This document shows, in pieces, positions 52,377 through 63,534 of a stretch of 64,000 nt of DNA. A program made the position numbers and the translations under genes. Under the pieces are notes generated by a model that was not told the origin of the DNA, did no database searches, and saw only the letters and a program-made list of their open reading frames with translations. Position 1 is the stretch's first letter, and each line of letters begins with the position of its first letter. The DNA is from Metaclostridioides mangenotii. Lineage in GTDB: Bacteria > Bacillota > Clostridia > Peptostreptococcales > Peptostreptococcaceae. The DNA is taken from contig NZ_JAGGJX010000006.1 in assembly GCF_017873185.1 (NCBI RefSeq), positions 110,952 through 174,951 of the forward strand. The letters are read 5' to 3'.

Positions 52377-52793
52377 TTGAATGTAAATATAGATATTAAT
52401 ACGAGACAAGAAATCGGAGATAATGAAGTAGATATTATTAGATTAAAGACATCAGGCAAGATATACTATAAAAAAGACGGAGTATATGTAATCTATAAAG
52501 ATGCAGATGAAGGGTTTGAAGTCACTAACACAATAAAAATTAAAGAAGGCGAGATAAGCATAAAGAAATTTGGACATGTTAATTCGCTTATGACATTCAA
52601 TGAAGGTGTTTTAACTACTACTAAATACAAAACTCCACAAGGTGTGTTTTTCATGGATGTTAAGACTAATTCCTTGTCGATAGCATTTAATGAAGACGGC
52701 AGTGTACAAGTAAATATAAACTATAATATTGTGATACAAGATTTATTCTCTGGAGTAAATGATATAAATATAAAGATTTTTAAAGCTGAATAG
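52377..52793 (+). CDS. DUF1934 (YwiB-like) calycin-type beta-barrel protein
   Basis: This 138-residue protein matches DUF1934: an eight-stranded barrel with VDIIRLKTSGKIYYKKDGVYVIYKD at the start and a C-terminal NINYNIVIQDLFSGVNDINIKI strand. The function is unknown; it often neighbours argS or murI in Firmicutes. The start is TTG at 52377, 7 nt after GGAGGA, and an upstream in-frame ATG at 52347 lacks a ribosome binding site. Confidence 0.82.
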   Translation: MNVNIDINTRQEIGDNEVDIIRLKTSGKIYYKKDGVYVIYKDADEGFEVTNTIKIKEGEISIKKFGHVNSLMTFNEGVLTTTKYKTPQGVFFMDVKTNSLSIAFNEDGSVQVNINYNIVIQDLFSGVNDINIKIFKAE

Positions 52794-52818
52794 CTCTAAT
52801 TATTTTGAGAAATTTTAT

Positions 52819-52845
52819 AAAGGTAGTTAAAAAACTACCTTTTAA
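52819..52845 (+). terminator. Terminator of murI-DUF1934
   Basis: AAAGGTAGTT (52819-52828) pairs with AACTACCTTT (52833-52842) with a 4-nt loop and a short T-rich tail. Confidence 0.75.
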
Positions 52846-52967
52846 TTAATTTATTTGGTATTATTGTATTTATATAAAACTTAAAAATCTTAAAAAACAA
52901 GGATTTAAGAGTTTTTTATAGAAAACATACTTTAAGTTAATAAAAACTAAGTATAAGAGGGATTGAT

Positions 52968-54359
52968 ATGGTATTTGAAAAAGTTATGAATACAATAAAA
53001 AATCACAATTTAATTAAAAAAGGTGATAAGATTGTTTTAGGCATTTCTGGTGGACCTGATTCAGTGTGTCTATTGCACGTTTTAAATAGATTAAAAGAAG
53101 AATTAGATATAGAAATATATGCAGCCCATTTAAACCACCAAATAAGGGGTTTAGAAGCTCAAAGGGATGCTTTATTTGTATCTCAACTATGCGAGGAATT
53201 GGGCATTATTTTTTTTGTGAAATCAATTGATATACCAAAATACTGCGAAGATAATGGAATATCTTTGGAAGATGGAGCTAGAAGAAAACGCTACGAAATG
53301 TTCTACGAAATAAGAGAAAAAACTCATGCAGACAAAATAGCTCTAGGTCACAACATGAATGACCAAGCAGAGACTATTCTAATGCGTATGATGAGGGGCA
53401 CAGGACTTCAAGGCTTAAGAGGTATAGAATATATGCGAGATGGTTGTTTAATTAGACCGATACTCGATTTAAGTAGAGATGAGATAGAAAATTACTGTGA
53501 AGAGCATAACTTAAATCCGCGCATAGACCAGACAAATTTAGAAAGCATATATACTAGAAATAAAATCAGGTTAGAATTATTGCCTTATATGAAGGAAAAT
53601 TTCAATTCTAATATAGTAGAGTCTATAGTTAGAATGGGTAAAAACTTAAAAAGCGACAGCGATTTCATAGAATGTGAAGCGCAAAATGTATTTAATGATG
53701 TTTTAGAGCATGGAGAGAGCGAATACGGCATAGAAATAGATATACAGACTTATTCAAAACTTCAAAATGCAATGAAATCTAGAGTAATTAGATATGGGAT
53801 AAAAAAAGTTCTAGGTGATACTAACTTTATTGATCAAGTACATATTGACGATGTTATGTCTCTAGAGAGTAATTCTAAAATAGATAAAATGATAATACTT
53901 CCAAGAGGTATGTTTGCATATAGGAAAAAAGATAGTATAATACTAACAGATAAAGAACTTGTAACTGATGAAGTAGAATTTTGTTACAATGTTCCTTACA
54001 ATGGCTTTATTAAAATAAAAGAGATAAATAAAGTTGTTCAGACAGAAATTATCAGTATCGAAAGATATAAAAGCATGAGGCTTGGAAAAAATTCTAAAGG
54101 ATTTGATTTTAACAAGATAAAGGGAGGGGTAGTAATTAGGAATAGAAAACAAGGTGATAAAGTAAAACTAGCCGTAGGTAGTAAAAAAATTAAAGATTTG
54201 TTTATAGATTTAAAAATACCTAAGGAAGATAGATGTAGGATACCTATAGTTCTAGATGAAAATGGTGTTATGTGTGTAGGTGATTATAGGCTCAGTGAAG
54301 ATTATAAAGTTGATGAGAATACACGAGAAGTCTTAAAAATTACTTTTAACAATTTATAG
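52968..54359 (+). CDS. tilS: tRNA(Ile)-lysidine synthase
   Basis: This 463-residue PP-loop ATPase has the SGGPDS motif at 27-32, a [15 protein letters not shown] block near 125, and C-terminal TilS substrate-recognition domains (about 210-460). It converts cytidine 34 of tRNA-Ile (CAU) to lysidine, an essential step. It is followed by ftsH after 31 bp. hpt, commonly between tilS and ftsH in Firmicutes, is absent here. Confidence 0.96.
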   Translation: MVFEKVMNTIKNHNLIKKGDKIVLGISGGPDSVCLLHVLNRLKEELDIEIYAAHLNHQIRGLEAQRDALFVSQLCEELGIIFFVKSIDIPKYCEDNGISLEDGARRKRYEMFYEIREKTHADKIALGHNMNDQAETILMRMMRGTGLQGLRGIEYMRDGCLIRPILDLSRDEIENYCEEHNLNPRIDQTNLESIYTRNKIRLELLPYMKENFNSNIVESIVRMGKNLKSDSDFIECEAQNVFNDVLEHGESEYGIEIDIQTYSKLQNAMKSRVIRYGIKKVLGDTNFIDQVHIDDVMSLESNSKIDKMIILPRGMFAYRKKDSIILTDKELVTDEVEFCYNVPYNGFIKIKEINKVVQTEIISIERYKSMRLGKNSKGFDFNKIKGGVVIRNRKQGDKVKLAVGSKKIKDLFIDLKIPKEDRCRIPIVLDENGVMCVGDYRLSEDYKVDENTREVLKITFNNL

Positions 54360-54390
54360 AAAAAACAACAGTGAGAGGAGGACTTCTATA

Positions 54391-56439
54391 TTGGATAAGA
54401 AGCTTAAAGGGTTTGGATTCTATATAATTATCTTCGTAGTTATAATTGGGGTTGCACAGCTTTATAATAAGCCACAAGAAGATGTAGAGAATCTAAAATT
54501 TTCGACAGTTTACAGTGAGCTGACAAAAGGCCAAATAAGAGAAATTAAATTTATTAGTGGAACTCAAGTCGAAGGTGAAAGAGTTAAACTAGATGACAAA
54601 AATAAAGTAATAAAAGCAGATAAAGAAGGAAAGATAGTAACAGAAAAAAATGAGAAAACTGCTAAAGGTGTTAAAGAAAAACGTTATAAGTTTAAATCAT
54701 ATGTTCCAACAGAAGTTATGGGTGATAAACTTGCCGATGAGGTATTAGACCAGGCGGAGGCAGGAACATTAAAACTTACTGGGGAGCCTCGTCCTACAAC
54801 ACCATGGTTTGTTGAGATGTTACCGACTATGTTGATACTTTTCCTTATGGTTGTGCTTTGGTTTGTATTTATGAACCAGTCTCAAGGCGGTGGCGGAAAA
54901 GTTATGAGTTTTGGTAAATCAAAAGCCAAAGTTCATAAAGATGATGAAAAGACGAGAGTCAGATTTAAAGATGTAGCTGGACTAGAAGAAGAAAAAGAGG
55001 ATTTACAAGAGGTTGTCGACTTCTTAAAGAATCCAAAAAAATATATTGAGCTTGGAGCCAGAATTCCAAAGGGAATGCTTATGGTTGGACCTCCAGGTAC
55101 AGGTAAGACATACTTATCAAAAGCTGTTGCTGGAGAAGCAGGAGTACCATTCTTCAGTATAAGTGGTTCAGACTTCGTTGAAATGTTTGTTGGAGTTGGG
55201 GCTTCAAGGGTTAGAGATTTATTTGATCAAGCTAAGAAGAGTTCACCGGCTATAATATTTATCGATGAGATAGATGCTGTTGGTAGAAAAAGAGGTGCTG
55301 GCCTTGGCGGTGGACACGACGAGAGAGAGCAAACTCTTAACCAATTGTTAGTCGAGATGGATGGTTTTGGTGTAAACCAAGGAATAATAATAATGGCTGC
55401 AACAAATAGACCAGATATTCTTGACCCGGCGTTACTTAGACCTGGTAGATTTGACAGACAGGTTGTAGTTGGTACGCCAGATGTAAAAGGTAGAGAAGCT
55501 ATATTCAAGGTTCACTCTAGAAACAAGCCTCTTGATGAATCTGTTAAGATGGATGTGTTAGCTAGAAGAACACCTGGATTTACTCCAGCGGATATAGAGA
55601 ATCTTATGAATGAAGCAGCAATATTAACTGCTAGAAAAAGAGAAAAGAAAATAAAGATGGAAACTATAGAAGAGGCTATCACAAAAGTTATTGCAGGTAC
55701 GGCCAAGAAGTCTAGAGTAATAAGTGAAAAGGAAAGAAGACTTACAGCTTACCATGAAGCAGGTCATGCAATATGTGCGCATGTACAAGAAAATGTAAGT
55801 CCTGTACATCAAGTTACTATAGTTCCAAGAGGTATGGCTGGTGGATTCACAATGCAATTACCTGTAGAAGACAAATTCTACGCAACTAAAAATGAGATGG
55901 AAGAAAACATAGTAGTTTTACTTGGAGGAAGAGTTTCTGAAGAGTTGATACTAAAAGATATTTCTACAGGAGCTTCTAATGACTTGGAGAGAGTAACTGC
56001 AACTGCAAGAGGTATGGTTACTAAATACGGTATGAGCACTAAGCTTGGACCTATGTCATTCGACAGTCAAGATGAAGTATTCTTAGGAAACAGTTTCTCA
56101 AGTACTAGACACTACTCTGAGTCTGTAGCTTTTGAAATAGATAAAGAAGTAAAAGAGATTGTAGATGAAGCATATGGAATGACCAAAAAAATATTACTAG
56201 ATAATATGGATAGACTAGAGTATGTAGCTCAAGCTTTACTACTTTACGAAACTCTTGATGCAGATCAATTCTTAAAGGCTTTTAACAAAGAATTGTCTCT
56301 AGGTAGTGGTGAAGAAGCTACTACAGTAGAAACAAGCAATGTAGAAAATCTTAAAGAAGAAAATAAATCAAAAAATGTGATCGAATTTAAAAAGAGCGAT
56401 GATTCAGTTAAAGATGATGATTCAAATAAAGACGATTAG
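54391..56439 (+). CDS. ftsH: ATP-dependent zinc metalloprotease FtsH
   Basis: This 682-residue membrane protease has transmembrane helices at about 8-24 and 138-161. An AAA+ domain carries Walker A GPPGTGKT at 233-240, IFIDEIDA and an SRH with RPGRFDR. The M41 protease site HEAGH is at 455-459. The C-terminal tail is Asp/Lys-rich. It degrades misfolded membrane proteins and short-lived regulators. The start is TTG with GAGGAGG upstream. It is co-transcribed with tilS and ends at a strong terminator. Confidence 0.97.
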   Translation: MDKKLKGFGFYIIIFVVIIGVAQLYNKPQEDVENLKFSTVYSELTKGQIREIKFISGTQVEGERVKLDDKNKVIKADKEGKIVTEKNEKTAKGVKEKRYKFKSYVPTEVMGDKLADEVLDQAEAGTLKLTGEPRPTTPWFVEMLPTMLILFLMVVLWFVFMNQSQGGGGKVMSFGKSKAKVHKDDEKTRVRFKDVAGLEEEKEDLQEVVDFLKNPKKYIELGARIPKGMLMVGPPGTGKTYLSKAVAGEAGVPFFSISGSDFVEMFVGVGASRVRDLFDQAKKSSPAIIFIDEIDAVGRKRGAGLGGGHDEREQTLNQLLVEMDGFGVNQGIIIMAATNRPDILDPALLRPGRFDRQVVVGTPDVKGREAIFKVHSRNKPLDESVKMDVLARRTPGFTPADIENLMNEAAILTARKREKKIKMETIEEAITKVIAGTAKKSRVISEKERRLTAYHEAGHAICAHVQENVSPVHQVTIVPRGMAGGFTMQLPVEDKFYATKNEMEENIVVLLGGRVSEELILKDISTGASNDLERVTATARGMVTKYGMSTKLGPMSFDSQDEVFLGNSFSSTRHYSESVAFEIDKEVKEIVDEAYGMTKKILLDNMDRLEYVAQALLLYETLDADQFLKAFNKELSLGSGEEATTVETSNVENLKEENKSKNVIEFKKSDDSVKDDDSNKDD

Positions 56440-56461
56440 GTCAATTATATAAAGATTATAG

Positions 56462-56512
56462 AGAGTTATATCAAAGGCGATTTAAAGTTCGCTTTGATGT
56501 AACTCTTTTTTT
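56462..56512 (+). terminator. Terminator of tilS-ftsH
   Basis: AGAGTTATATCAAAGGCG pairs with CGCTTTGATGTAACTCT (with one bulge and a G-T pair), followed by a T-run. Confidence 0.92.
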
Positions 56513-56579
56513 ATTTGTTTTTTAGAGTAACTTATATTAAAATTTTAGTAGACTTAACAAGAATTGGTGGTGGATTTAG

Positions 56580-57365
56580 TTGGATATACAAAGGATAAAA
56601 AATAACTTAGAGACAGATTTTATTGGTCAAAACATATTGTACTTGGATACAGTGGATTCAACAAATATGTATGCAAAGGAAATTGCAAAAGACAATACAC
56701 ATGGAACACTTATCATTAGTGAAGAACAAACTGCTGGAAAAGGCAGATTAGGTAAAAATTGGACTTCAAATTCCGGTGAAGGAATCTGGATGTCTTTAAT
56801 ATTAAAGCCTGAAATCAAAATACAAAATGCACCATTTTTGACATTAGTAGCTGGTGCGGCAGTTGCAAAATCATTGAACAGTTTGGGATTAGAAGCTCTT
56901 ATAAAATGGCCTAATGATATTACATTAAATAGTAAAAAAATATGTGGTATATTGACTGAGCTATCTGCAGAAAATGAGAGTGTAAGCTATATTGTACTTG
57001 GAATGGGTATAAATGTTAATACTTTAAATTTTGAAGAAGAGATATCAGCTAAAGCTACATCGATTTTAAAAGAGGGATACAAAATAGATAGAGAAATTAT
57101 TATTTTATATATATTAGAAGAGTTTGAAAAGATTTATAAAAACTATGTCAATGCATGTGATAAACATGAAACCTTAGCTTTAAACAGACGATTCTCAGCT
57201 ATAATTGGTAAGAATGTAAATATAATAGAAAGCGGTGTAAGAAAATTAAAAAAATGTCTTGATATAAACGAAGATGGCAATCTTTTAGTTCAAGATGAAG
57301 ATGGAACCATCACTGAAGTTAATTCTGGAGAAGTTTCTGTGAGAGGAGAAGGCGGATATGTATAA
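56580..57365 (+). CDS. birA: Biotin-[acetyl-CoA-carboxylase] ligase without HTH domain
   Basis: This 261-residue biotin protein ligase has the catalytic GKGRLGKNW loop (near 54), the biotin-binding IKWPNDI motif and a small C-terminal barrel. It attaches biotin to carboxylase carrier domains. The N-terminal winged-helix repressor domain of group II BirA is absent, so it is a plain ligase. The start is TTG at 56580 with GGTGGTGGA upstream. The stop overlaps the next gene by 8 bp (ATGTATAA). Confidence 0.94.
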   Translation: MDIQRIKNNLETDFIGQNILYLDTVDSTNMYAKEIAKDNTHGTLIISEEQTAGKGRLGKNWTSNSGEGIWMSLILKPEIKIQNAPFLTLVAGAAVAKSLNSLGLEALIKWPNDITLNSKKICGILTELSAENESVSYIVLGMGINVNTLNFEEEISAKATSILKEGYKIDREIIILYILEEFEKIYKNYVNACDKHETLALNRRFSAIIGKNVNIIESGVRKLKKCLDINEDGNLLVQDEDGTITEVNSGEVSVRGEGGYV

Positions 57366-58353
57366 CAACATTCTCGATGTAGAAGGATTAAAAGTTGGAC
57401 AGGTAGAAAATGAAAAAGGTCTGACAGGCTGTACAGTCGTTCTGTGTGAAGAAGGAGCTACTTGTGGAGTAGATGTTAGAGGAGCTGCTCCAGGCACCAG
57501 AGAGACGGATCTATTAGATCCTATCAATATGGTACAAATGGTACATGCAGTAGTTTTATCTGGAGGTTCATCATTTGGGCTTGAAGCATCTTGTGGAGTA
57601 AGCAACTATTTAGAAGAACATGATATTGGATTTGATGTTGGAGTTACGAAGGTGCCTATAGTTGTTGGAGCAGTATTATTCGATTTAAGCGTTGGAGATT
57701 CTAAATGTAGGCCTGACAAGAAAATGGGATACAAAGCGTGTGAAGTGGCGACGAGCAAAGAGTTAAAACAAGGTAACTACGGTGCAGGATGCGGTGCGAC
57801 CGTGGGAAAATCACGTGGACAAGAGTTTTCGATGAGGGGCGGAATTGGAAGCCACTCAATAAAGCTGGATAATGGACTCGTAGTTTCGGCTATAGTTGCA
57901 GTAAATGCTTTTGGTGATATTTATGAAGGTGGAAATATTATAGCTGGAGTTTTAGATGATGACAAGAAAACAAAATTAAATAGCTATGAATTGATGAAAA
58001 AAGGTGTTTCTAGTGGAGGATTTAGTATAGATAACACTACAATTGGTGTTGTAGCAACTAATGCAATATTCACTAAAGCTGACTGTAAAAAGGTATCACA
58101 GATGGCTCATGATGGTTATGCTAGAGCGATTTTTCCTATACATACTCAACATGATGGAGATACTATTTTCACAATGTCTACAGGGAAAATTGAAGCAGAT
58201 GTCACACTTGTAGGATCAATAGCAGTAGAGGTAGTGGAAAAAAGCATAGTAAATGCCGTTAAAAATGCAAAAAGTTCAGGAAGTCTAGTGTCTTACAGAG
58301 ATTTAGAAAATGAATGTGCAAGTAAAAACACGAAAATTAAAATACTAAAATAA
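57358..58353 (+). CDS. P1-family (S58, DmpA-like) peptidase
   Basis: This 331-residue protein matches the DmpA/BapA family of self-cleaving N-terminal-nucleophile aminopeptidases. It has VDVRGAAPGTRETD near 42, the GGSSFGLEA block, and the probable self-cleavage site before Thr in NTTIGVVATNA near 230. Homologues release N-terminal D-, L- or beta-amino acids. It is coupled to birA by an 8-bp overlap. The neighbouring pantothenate-linked genes hint at a beta-alanine-amide substrate, but this is speculative. Confidence 0.85.
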   Translation: MYNNILDVEGLKVGQVENEKGLTGCTVVLCEEGATCGVDVRGAAPGTRETDLLDPINMVQMVHAVVLSGGSSFGLEASCGVSNYLEEHDIGFDVGVTKVPIVVGAVLFDLSVGDSKCRPDKKMGYKACEVATSKELKQGNYGAGCGATVGKSRGQEFSMRGGIGSHSIKLDNGLVVSAIVAVNAFGDIYEGGNIIAGVLDDDKKTKLNSYELMKKGVSSGGFSIDNTTIGVVATNAIFTKADCKKVSQMAHDGYARAIFPIHTQHDGDTIFTMSTGKIEADVTLVGSIAVEVVEKSIVNAVKNAKSSGSLVSYRDLENECASKNTKIKILK

Positions 58354-58440
58354 ATAAAAGATAAAGTAAAATTAATTAAAAATAAAATAAATTTAGAATT
58401 ATGACTCAATTTGAATAAATAACCTATTTTTAATAAATTA

Positions 58441-58520
58441 TTGACAACGAAATATTGAATTGATAAAATTGTTTTGTCTAGCTAGCATTTTAGAATTCTA
58501 AAAGCTTGACTAAAGACAAA
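58441..58520 (+). promoter_or_regulatory. Promoter and structured leader of the ECF gene
   Basis: TTGACA (58441-58446) and TAAAAT (58464-58469) are spaced by 17 bp. Just downstream, an outer stem TTTGTCT (58473-58479) with AGACAAA (58514-58520) encloses a hairpin TTTTAG-AATT-CTAAAA with an extra AGC/GCT pair. The fold matches no riboswitch I recognise. Confidence 0.55.
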
Positions 58521-58594
58521 GTTTTAGAAGAGAAATTCAATAAGGTTTAAAAATAGTTCGGCATCTTTACAGAGCTGAAACGGAGGTGTATTTA

Positions 58595-59188
58595 ATGAAT
58601 ACAAATGTATCAACAAGGAGCAAGATTAATTTAAGACAGATGACGGTTATAGGGTTATTATCAGCAGTATCTATAATGTTATCTATGACGCCTTTAGGAT
58701 TTATACCGATAGGTCCAGTAAATGCCACAATAATGCATTTACCAGTTATCATAGGAGCTATTGTAGAAGGCCCAATAGTTGGAGCTGCTATAGGACTTAT
58801 TTTTGGAGTGACTAGTTTGATTAGAGCTATAACAGCGCCTACAATAGTGTCTTTCGTATTTATGAATCCGATAGTTGCATTAGTTCCTAGAGTACTTATG
58901 GGAGTACTGTCTTATTATGTGTACAAGTTGATTTTAAAGGCTACAAAAAAGGTATACTTATCAGGGTTCGTAACAGGTCTAATTGGATCGTTGATGAACA
59001 CTTGTGGAGTATTAGGGCTTGTATATCTTTTGTATGCTGATAAATATATGCATGCATTAGGTCTAAGCGGTTCTGGAGGCAAAGTTTTATTTGGACTTGC
59101 TGTGACCAATGGGATACCAGAAGCTGTAGTTGCGGCTTTAGTCGTTTCCTCGATTGCTGTTGCATTTAAAAAAAGGAAAGAAGGTTAG
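58595..59188 (+). CDS. panT: ECF transporter S component, probable pantothenate type
   Basis: This 197-residue, roughly six-helix membrane protein has the typical S-component features: a short N-terminal charged tail, MTVIGLLSAVSIMLSMTPLGFIPIGP, then GAAIGLIFGVTSLIRA. S components bind a vitamin and share a common energising module encoded elsewhere. The next gene is coaX, pantothenate kinase, 6 bp on, which points to pantothenate as ligand. The ATG at 58595 follows GGAGG; a GTG at 58586 overlaps the ribosome binding site. Substrate confidence is moderate. Confidence 0.82.
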   Translation: MNTNVSTRSKINLRQMTVIGLLSAVSIMLSMTPLGFIPIGPVNATIMHLPVIIGAIVEGPIVGAAIGLIFGVTSLIRAITAPTIVSFVFMNPIVALVPRVLMGVLSYYVYKLILKATKKVYLSGFVTGLIGSLMNTCGVLGLVYLLYADKYMHALGLSGSGGKVLFGLAVTNGIPEAVVAALVVSSIAVAFKKRKEG

Positions 59189-59194
59189 TGACAT

Positions 59195-59965
59195 ATGCTT
59201 CTAGTATTTGATATTGGAAATACAAATATGGGTTTAGGTGTTTTCAAAGGTAAAAAATTGATAAAAAATTGGAGAATCAATACAGATAAAGAAAAGACAT
59301 CCGATGAGTACGGAATACTTATAGGTAGTTTATTTGAGAGAGATGGTTTGGATATAAAGAAAGTAGAAGACATAATAATATCTTCGGTAGTTCCAAATGT
59401 TATGCACTCATTAGAAAATTTTTGCTACAAATACTGCAACAAAAAACCGCTAGTAGTTGGACCAGGAGTTAAGACTGGTTTAAATATAAAATACGACAAT
59501 CCAAAACAAGTAGGCGCAGATAGAATAGTAAATGCTGTTGCAGGGATAGAAAAGTATGTATCGCCTTTTATACTAGTTGATTTCGGTACGGCGACTACAT
59601 TTTGTGCAATATCAGAAAATAATGAGTACTTAGGTGGAACTATTGCACCGGGTATAAAGATATCTAGTGAGGCTCTTTTCCAACGAGCATCAAAGTTGCC
59701 TAGAGTAGAGCTTATTAAACCGGGAGCTACAATTTGTAAAAGTACTGTTGCAGCTATGCAATCTGGCATAATTTACGGTTATGTTGGACTAGTTGACAAA
59801 ATCATCGATATGATGAAAAAAGAATTAAATCATCCGGATATAAAAGTAATAGCTACAGGAGGTCTTGCAAATCTAATTGCATCTGAAACCGATAGTATAG
59901 ATTATGTAGATTCGTTATTAACACTAGAAGGATTAAGGCTAATTTACGAAAAAAATAAAGAATAG
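59195..59965 (+). CDS. coaX: Type III pantothenate kinase
   Basis: This 256-residue ASKHA-fold kinase has the ATP motif [12 protein letters not shown] at the start, the pantothenate-binding VGADRIVNA near 108 and DFGTATTF near 129. It phosphorylates pantothenate as the first step of CoA synthesis and is insensitive to CoA feedback. It follows the ECF gene with AGAAGG upstream and ends at a strong terminator. Confidence 0.96.
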   Translation: MLLVFDIGNTNMGLGVFKGKKLIKNWRINTDKEKTSDEYGILIGSLFERDGLDIKKVEDIIISSVVPNVMHSLENFCYKYCNKKPLVVGPGVKTGLNIKYDNPKQVGADRIVNAVAGIEKYVSPFILVDFGTATTFCAISENNEYLGGTIAPGIKISSEALFQRASKLPRVELIKPGATICKSTVAAMQSGIIYGYVGLVDKIIDMMKKELNHPDIKVIATGGLANLIASETDSIDYVDSLLTLEGLRLIYEKNKE

Positions 59966-59966
59966 A

Positions 59967-60006
59967 TAAACAGGGAATTGGATAATATCTAGTTCCCTGT
60001 TTAAGA
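59967..60006 (+). terminator. Terminator of the ECF-coaX unit
   Basis: TAAACAGGGAA pairs with TTCCCTGTTTA; the loop is about 14 nt and T-rich sequence is limited. Confidence 0.75.
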
Positions 60007-60057
60007 TTATTTATAATTAAATCGCAATAATGTGAATACAGTAGTAAGGAGATAAAT

Positions 60058-61026
60058 ATGAAAATAGGAAATGTAGAGCTTGGAGGGAGAGTATTTTTAG
60101 CTCCTATGGCTGGAGTAACGGACCTTGCATTTAGACTTATATGCAAAGAAAAAGGATGCGATTTACTGTACACAGAGATGATAAACGCCAAAGCTCTGTG
60201 TTATGATGATGATAAGACCAAAAAAATGCTGAATATTAGAGAAGAGGAACATCCGGTATCTGTGCAAATTTTTGGATCAGATCCAAACTATATGGGTAGA
60301 GCTGCAGATATACTAAATGAATACCCAAATGAAATTTTGGACATAAATATGGGATGTCCAGCTCCTAAGGTTATAAAAAATGGAGATGGGTCAGCGCTTA
60401 TGAGAAATCCAAAGCTAGCTGGAGAAGTATTGAAAGCAGTGGTCAAAAATTCAATTAAACCAGTGACTCTTAAAATCAGAAAAGGATGGGACGACAATAG
60501 CATAAACGCACTTGAAATAGCAAAAATAGCAGAAGATGCGGGTATATCGGCAATCGCAGTTCACGGTAGAACAAGAGAACAGTACTATTCGGGTGTAGCT
60601 GACTGGGATATAATAAAACAGGTTAAAGAAGCTGTCGGAGTTCCTGTTATAGGTAACGGTGATGTTTTTGATATAAAATCTGCAATAAAAATGTTAGACA
60701 AAACAGGTTGTGATGCTATAATGATAGGTAGGGGTTCTCAGGGTAACCCGTGGATTTTTAGTCAAATTAATAGTTATTTAGAAAATGGTATAGCCATTCC
60801 AGAGCCAAGCGCAGAAGAAAAAATACACACAGCAATTAAACATTTAAACTTAGCACTTGAAGAAGATGGTGAGTATGTAGCTGTTAGAGAAATGAGAAAA
60901 CACATCGCTTGGTATTTAAAAGGGCTTAAAAATTCAGCGAGACTCAGAGACGAAATAAATAAGATAGAATCTTATGATGATGTAGTATTGAAACTACAGC
61001 GCTATTTAGAGGATTCCTTGACATAA
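60058..61026 (+). CDS. dusB: tRNA-dihydrouridine synthase DusB
   Basis: This 322-residue flavoenzyme has the start FLAPMAGVTDLAFR, the catalytic cysteine in INMGCPAPKVIKNGDGSAL and the FMN site AIMIGRGSQGNPW. It reduces specific uridines in the tRNA D-loop with NADPH. AAGGAG precedes the ATG. It is followed by greA and lysS, an order widely kept in Clostridia. Confidence 0.95.
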   Translation: MKIGNVELGGRVFLAPMAGVTDLAFRLICKEKGCDLLYTEMINAKALCYDDDKTKKMLNIREEEHPVSVQIFGSDPNYMGRAADILNEYPNEILDINMGCPAPKVIKNGDGSALMRNPKLAGEVLKAVVKNSIKPVTLKIRKGWDDNSINALEIAKIAEDAGISAIAVHGRTREQYYSGVADWDIIKQVKEAVGVPVIGNGDVFDIKSAIKMLDKTGCDAIMIGRGSQGNPWIFSQINSYLENGIAIPEPSAEEKIHTAIKHLNLALEEDGEYVAVREMRKHIAWYLKGLKNSARLRDEINKIESYDDVVLKLQRYLEDSLT

Positions 61027-61126
61027 AAATAAGAGTGACTTATAATATAGCGAATAAATTATAAAAGATTATAACTAATTAAAATAAATTAGGATTTTCC
61101 TAAAAGTATGCGAAAGGGATGTGGAA

Positions 61127-61609
61127 ATGATGATAGATGTTAAAGAAACGTTATTGACGGAAGAAGGATATCAAAAGCTAGAAGACGAGTTAGAGTACTT
61201 AAAGGTTACTAAAAGAAAAGAAGTTGCTGAAAGAATAAAAGTAGCGATTTCATTCGGAGATTTATCTGAGAATGCTGAGTACGATGAAGCTAAAAATGAA
61301 CAAGCACAATTAGAGGAAAGAATAGTTAAGTTAGAAAATATGCTTAGAAAAGCTGTAATAATAGATGAAAGCAATATAGATCTTAGCGTTGTAACGATAG
61401 GTTCTATAATCAAGCTAAAAGATCTAGAGTTTGATGAAGATATAGAATACGCTATAGTTGGTTCAGCTGAGGCAGATCCTTATGATGGAAAAATATCAAA
61501 CGAATCTCCAGTTGGGCAAGCTCTGTTAGGAAGAAGTGTTGGCGAAACAGTCGAAGTTCAAGTTCCTGATGGAGTTATTAAGTTCGAAATTTTAGATATC
61601 AAAAGATAA
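61127..61609 (+). CDS. greA: Transcription elongation factor GreA
   Basis: This 160-residue factor has an N-terminal coiled coil with the tip acidic motif [12 protein letters not shown] and a C-terminal FKBP-like domain ending [17 protein letters not shown]. It stimulates transcript cleavage in backtracked RNA polymerase. The start is ambiguous between ATG 61127 and ATG 61130; AAAGGG lies 8 nt before the first. lysS follows after 21 bp. Confidence 0.96.
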   Translation: MMIDVKETLLTEEGYQKLEDELEYLKVTKRKEVAERIKVAISFGDLSENAEYDEAKNEQAQLEERIVKLENMLRKAVIIDESNIDLSVVTIGSIIKLKDLEFDEDIEYAIVGSAEADPYDGKISNESPVGQALLGRSVGETVEVQVPDGVIKFEILDIKR

Positions 61610-61630
61610 TAAGATAAATGGAGGTACGAA

Positions 61631-63169
61631 ATGAATAACAATGGACAAAACAATGGAGAATCAGAAGTAATAGAAAATCTTAGTGAAGTTCTACAAGTTA
61701 GAAGAGATAAATTGAGTGAGTTACAAGACAATGGTAGAGATCCATTTAAAGAGACTAGATATGATAGAACTCATTTTTCAAACGAAATTAAAGACAACTT
61801 TGACGAATTAGAAGGTCAAGCTGCGAAAATAGCAGGTCGTATTATGAGTAAAAGAATCCAAGGAAAAGCTGGATTTATTGATATACAAGACCAAAATGGT
61901 AGAATTCAATCTTATATTAGAAAAGACACTATAGGCGAAGAAGACTATGATTATTTTAAAAAGTACGATATTGGAGATATAATTGGTATTGAAGGAGATA
62001 TATTTAGAACTCAAAAGGGTGAAATATCTATAAAAGCAAAAAATGTAGTATTACTTAGTAAATCACTGCAAATTCTTCCAGAAAAATACCATGGACTAAA
62101 AGACCATGAGCTTAGATATAGACAAAGATATGTGGATTTAATAGTTAATCCAGAAGTTAAGCAAGCATTCTTATCTAGAACTAAGGCTTTAAAAGCGCTT
62201 AGAAGTTTCTTAGACGAGAGAGGGTTCTTAGAAGTTGAAACTCCTATCTTAAACACTATAGCTGGTGGAGCAAATGCTAAGCCTTTCGTAACTCACCACA
62301 ATACTTTGGATATACCAATGTACTTAAGAATAGCTAATGAACTTTACTTAAAGAGATTAATAGTTGGTGGGTTTGATAAAGTTTACGAAATGGGTAGAAT
62401 GTTTAGAAATGAAGGTATGTCTATAAAGCATAACCCTGAGTACACTGCTATGGAATTATACCAAGCATATGGTGATTATACAGATATGATGGATATAACA
62501 GAGAATTTAATTTCTCATATGGCTAAAGAGACTACTGGTAGTATGGTAATAAACTATCAAGGAACTGAAATAGACTTTACTCCTCCTTGGAAGAAAATGA
62601 CTATGGAAGACTGTGTGAAAACATATACAGGAGTAGATTTCTCTACAATAAACACTGACGAAGAAGCTTTAGCAGTTGCACAAGAAAAAGGTATAGAAAT
62701 AACACCTGGTATGAGAAGAGGAGAGATTATAAATGCTTTCTTTGAGGAATTTGGTGAAGATAAATTAATTCAACCTACATTCATAACTCATCATCCAGTT
62801 GAAGTATCTCCGCTTTCTAAGAGAAATGCAGAAGACCCAAGAAGAACAGACAGATTTGAGGCTTTTGCCAACAAATGGGAACTTGCGAATGCTTTCTCTG
62901 AGTTAAATGACCCGATTGATCAAAGAGATAGATTTATGGATCAAGAGAGAAAGAGAGAGCTAGGGGACGATGAGGCATTCGAAACTGATGAAGATTTCCT
63001 AAACGCTCTTGAAGTTGGTCTACCACCTACAGGAGGACTGGGAGTAGGTATAGATAGAGTTATAATGCTACTTACTAATTCTCCATCTATAAGAGATGTA
63101 TTGTTATTCCCAACTATGAAACCAATAGACAATAATAACAATGACAATGACAACGACGATGAAAAGTAA
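61631..63169 (+). CDS. lysS: Lysyl-tRNA synthetase, class II
   Basis: This 512-residue enzyme has an OB-fold anticodon-binding domain (about 55-165), class II motif 2 [23 protein letters not shown] and motif 3 [13 protein letters not shown]. The C-terminus ends in an Asn/Asp-rich tail (NNNDNDNDD) not needed for catalysis. No T-box is present upstream. GGAGGTA precedes the ATG. It lies just upstream of an rRNA operon, as in C. difficile. Confidence 0.97.
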   Translation: MNNNGQNNGESEVIENLSEVLQVRRDKLSELQDNGRDPFKETRYDRTHFSNEIKDNFDELEGQAAKIAGRIMSKRIQGKAGFIDIQDQNGRIQSYIRKDTIGEEDYDYFKKYDIGDIIGIEGDIFRTQKGEISIKAKNVVLLSKSLQILPEKYHGLKDHELRYRQRYVDLIVNPEVKQAFLSRTKALKALRSFLDERGFLEVETPILNTIAGGANAKPFVTHHNTLDIPMYLRIANELYLKRLIVGGFDKVYEMGRMFRNEGMSIKHNPEYTAMELYQAYGDYTDMMDITENLISHMAKETTGSMVINYQGTEIDFTPPWKKMTMEDCVKTYTGVDFSTINTDEEALAVAQEKGIEITPGMRRGEIINAFFEEFGEDKLIQPTFITHHPVEVSPLSKRNAEDPRRTDRFEAFANKWELANAFSELNDPIDQRDRFMDQERKRELGDDEAFETDEDFLNALEVGLPPTGGLGVGIDRVIMLLTNSPSIRDVLLFPTMKPIDNNNNDNDNDDEK

Positions 63170-63258
63170 AAATATTATCGTAAAATATAGTTTTTATTAG
63201 TAATGCGGTTTATATAATGATTACAATATTTTACTGCGGTTGTAGATAGTTTTTAATA

Positions 63259-63311
63259 AAGGCTCCTATTCTGTTTATTTATATGCAGATTTGTAGGGGT
63301 CTTTTTTTATT
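63259..63311 (+). terminator. Terminator of dusB-greA-lysS
   Basis: AAGGCTCCTA pairs with TAGGGGTCTT (two G-T pairs), with an inner TCTG/CAGA stem, followed by seven T. The rest of the 365-bp gap to 63535 is AT-rich with no gene seen. Confidence 0.8.
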
Positions 63312-63534
63312 CACAATATATTAGTACTGTATTCATATTATATTTTACTTTACAATCATACAACATGTCCTATAAATTGATATGTGTTTTTGGTGGTTGT
63401 GACTTTATACTGATAAATTTTAGAAGATGTCATTTTATTGTGATACTATTTGAAGGAATTTTTGTAAAGGAAGTTGGAATAATAATAAGAATTGTATATA
63501 CATAATAAATAATATATTGGGTGGAGGAACGGAT

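Noticed and set aside
54340..54391. Missing hpt between tilS and ftsH as evidence of a deletion
   Set aside because: The 31-bp junction has a normal ribosome binding site and no gene fragment; the order simply varies among Clostridia.
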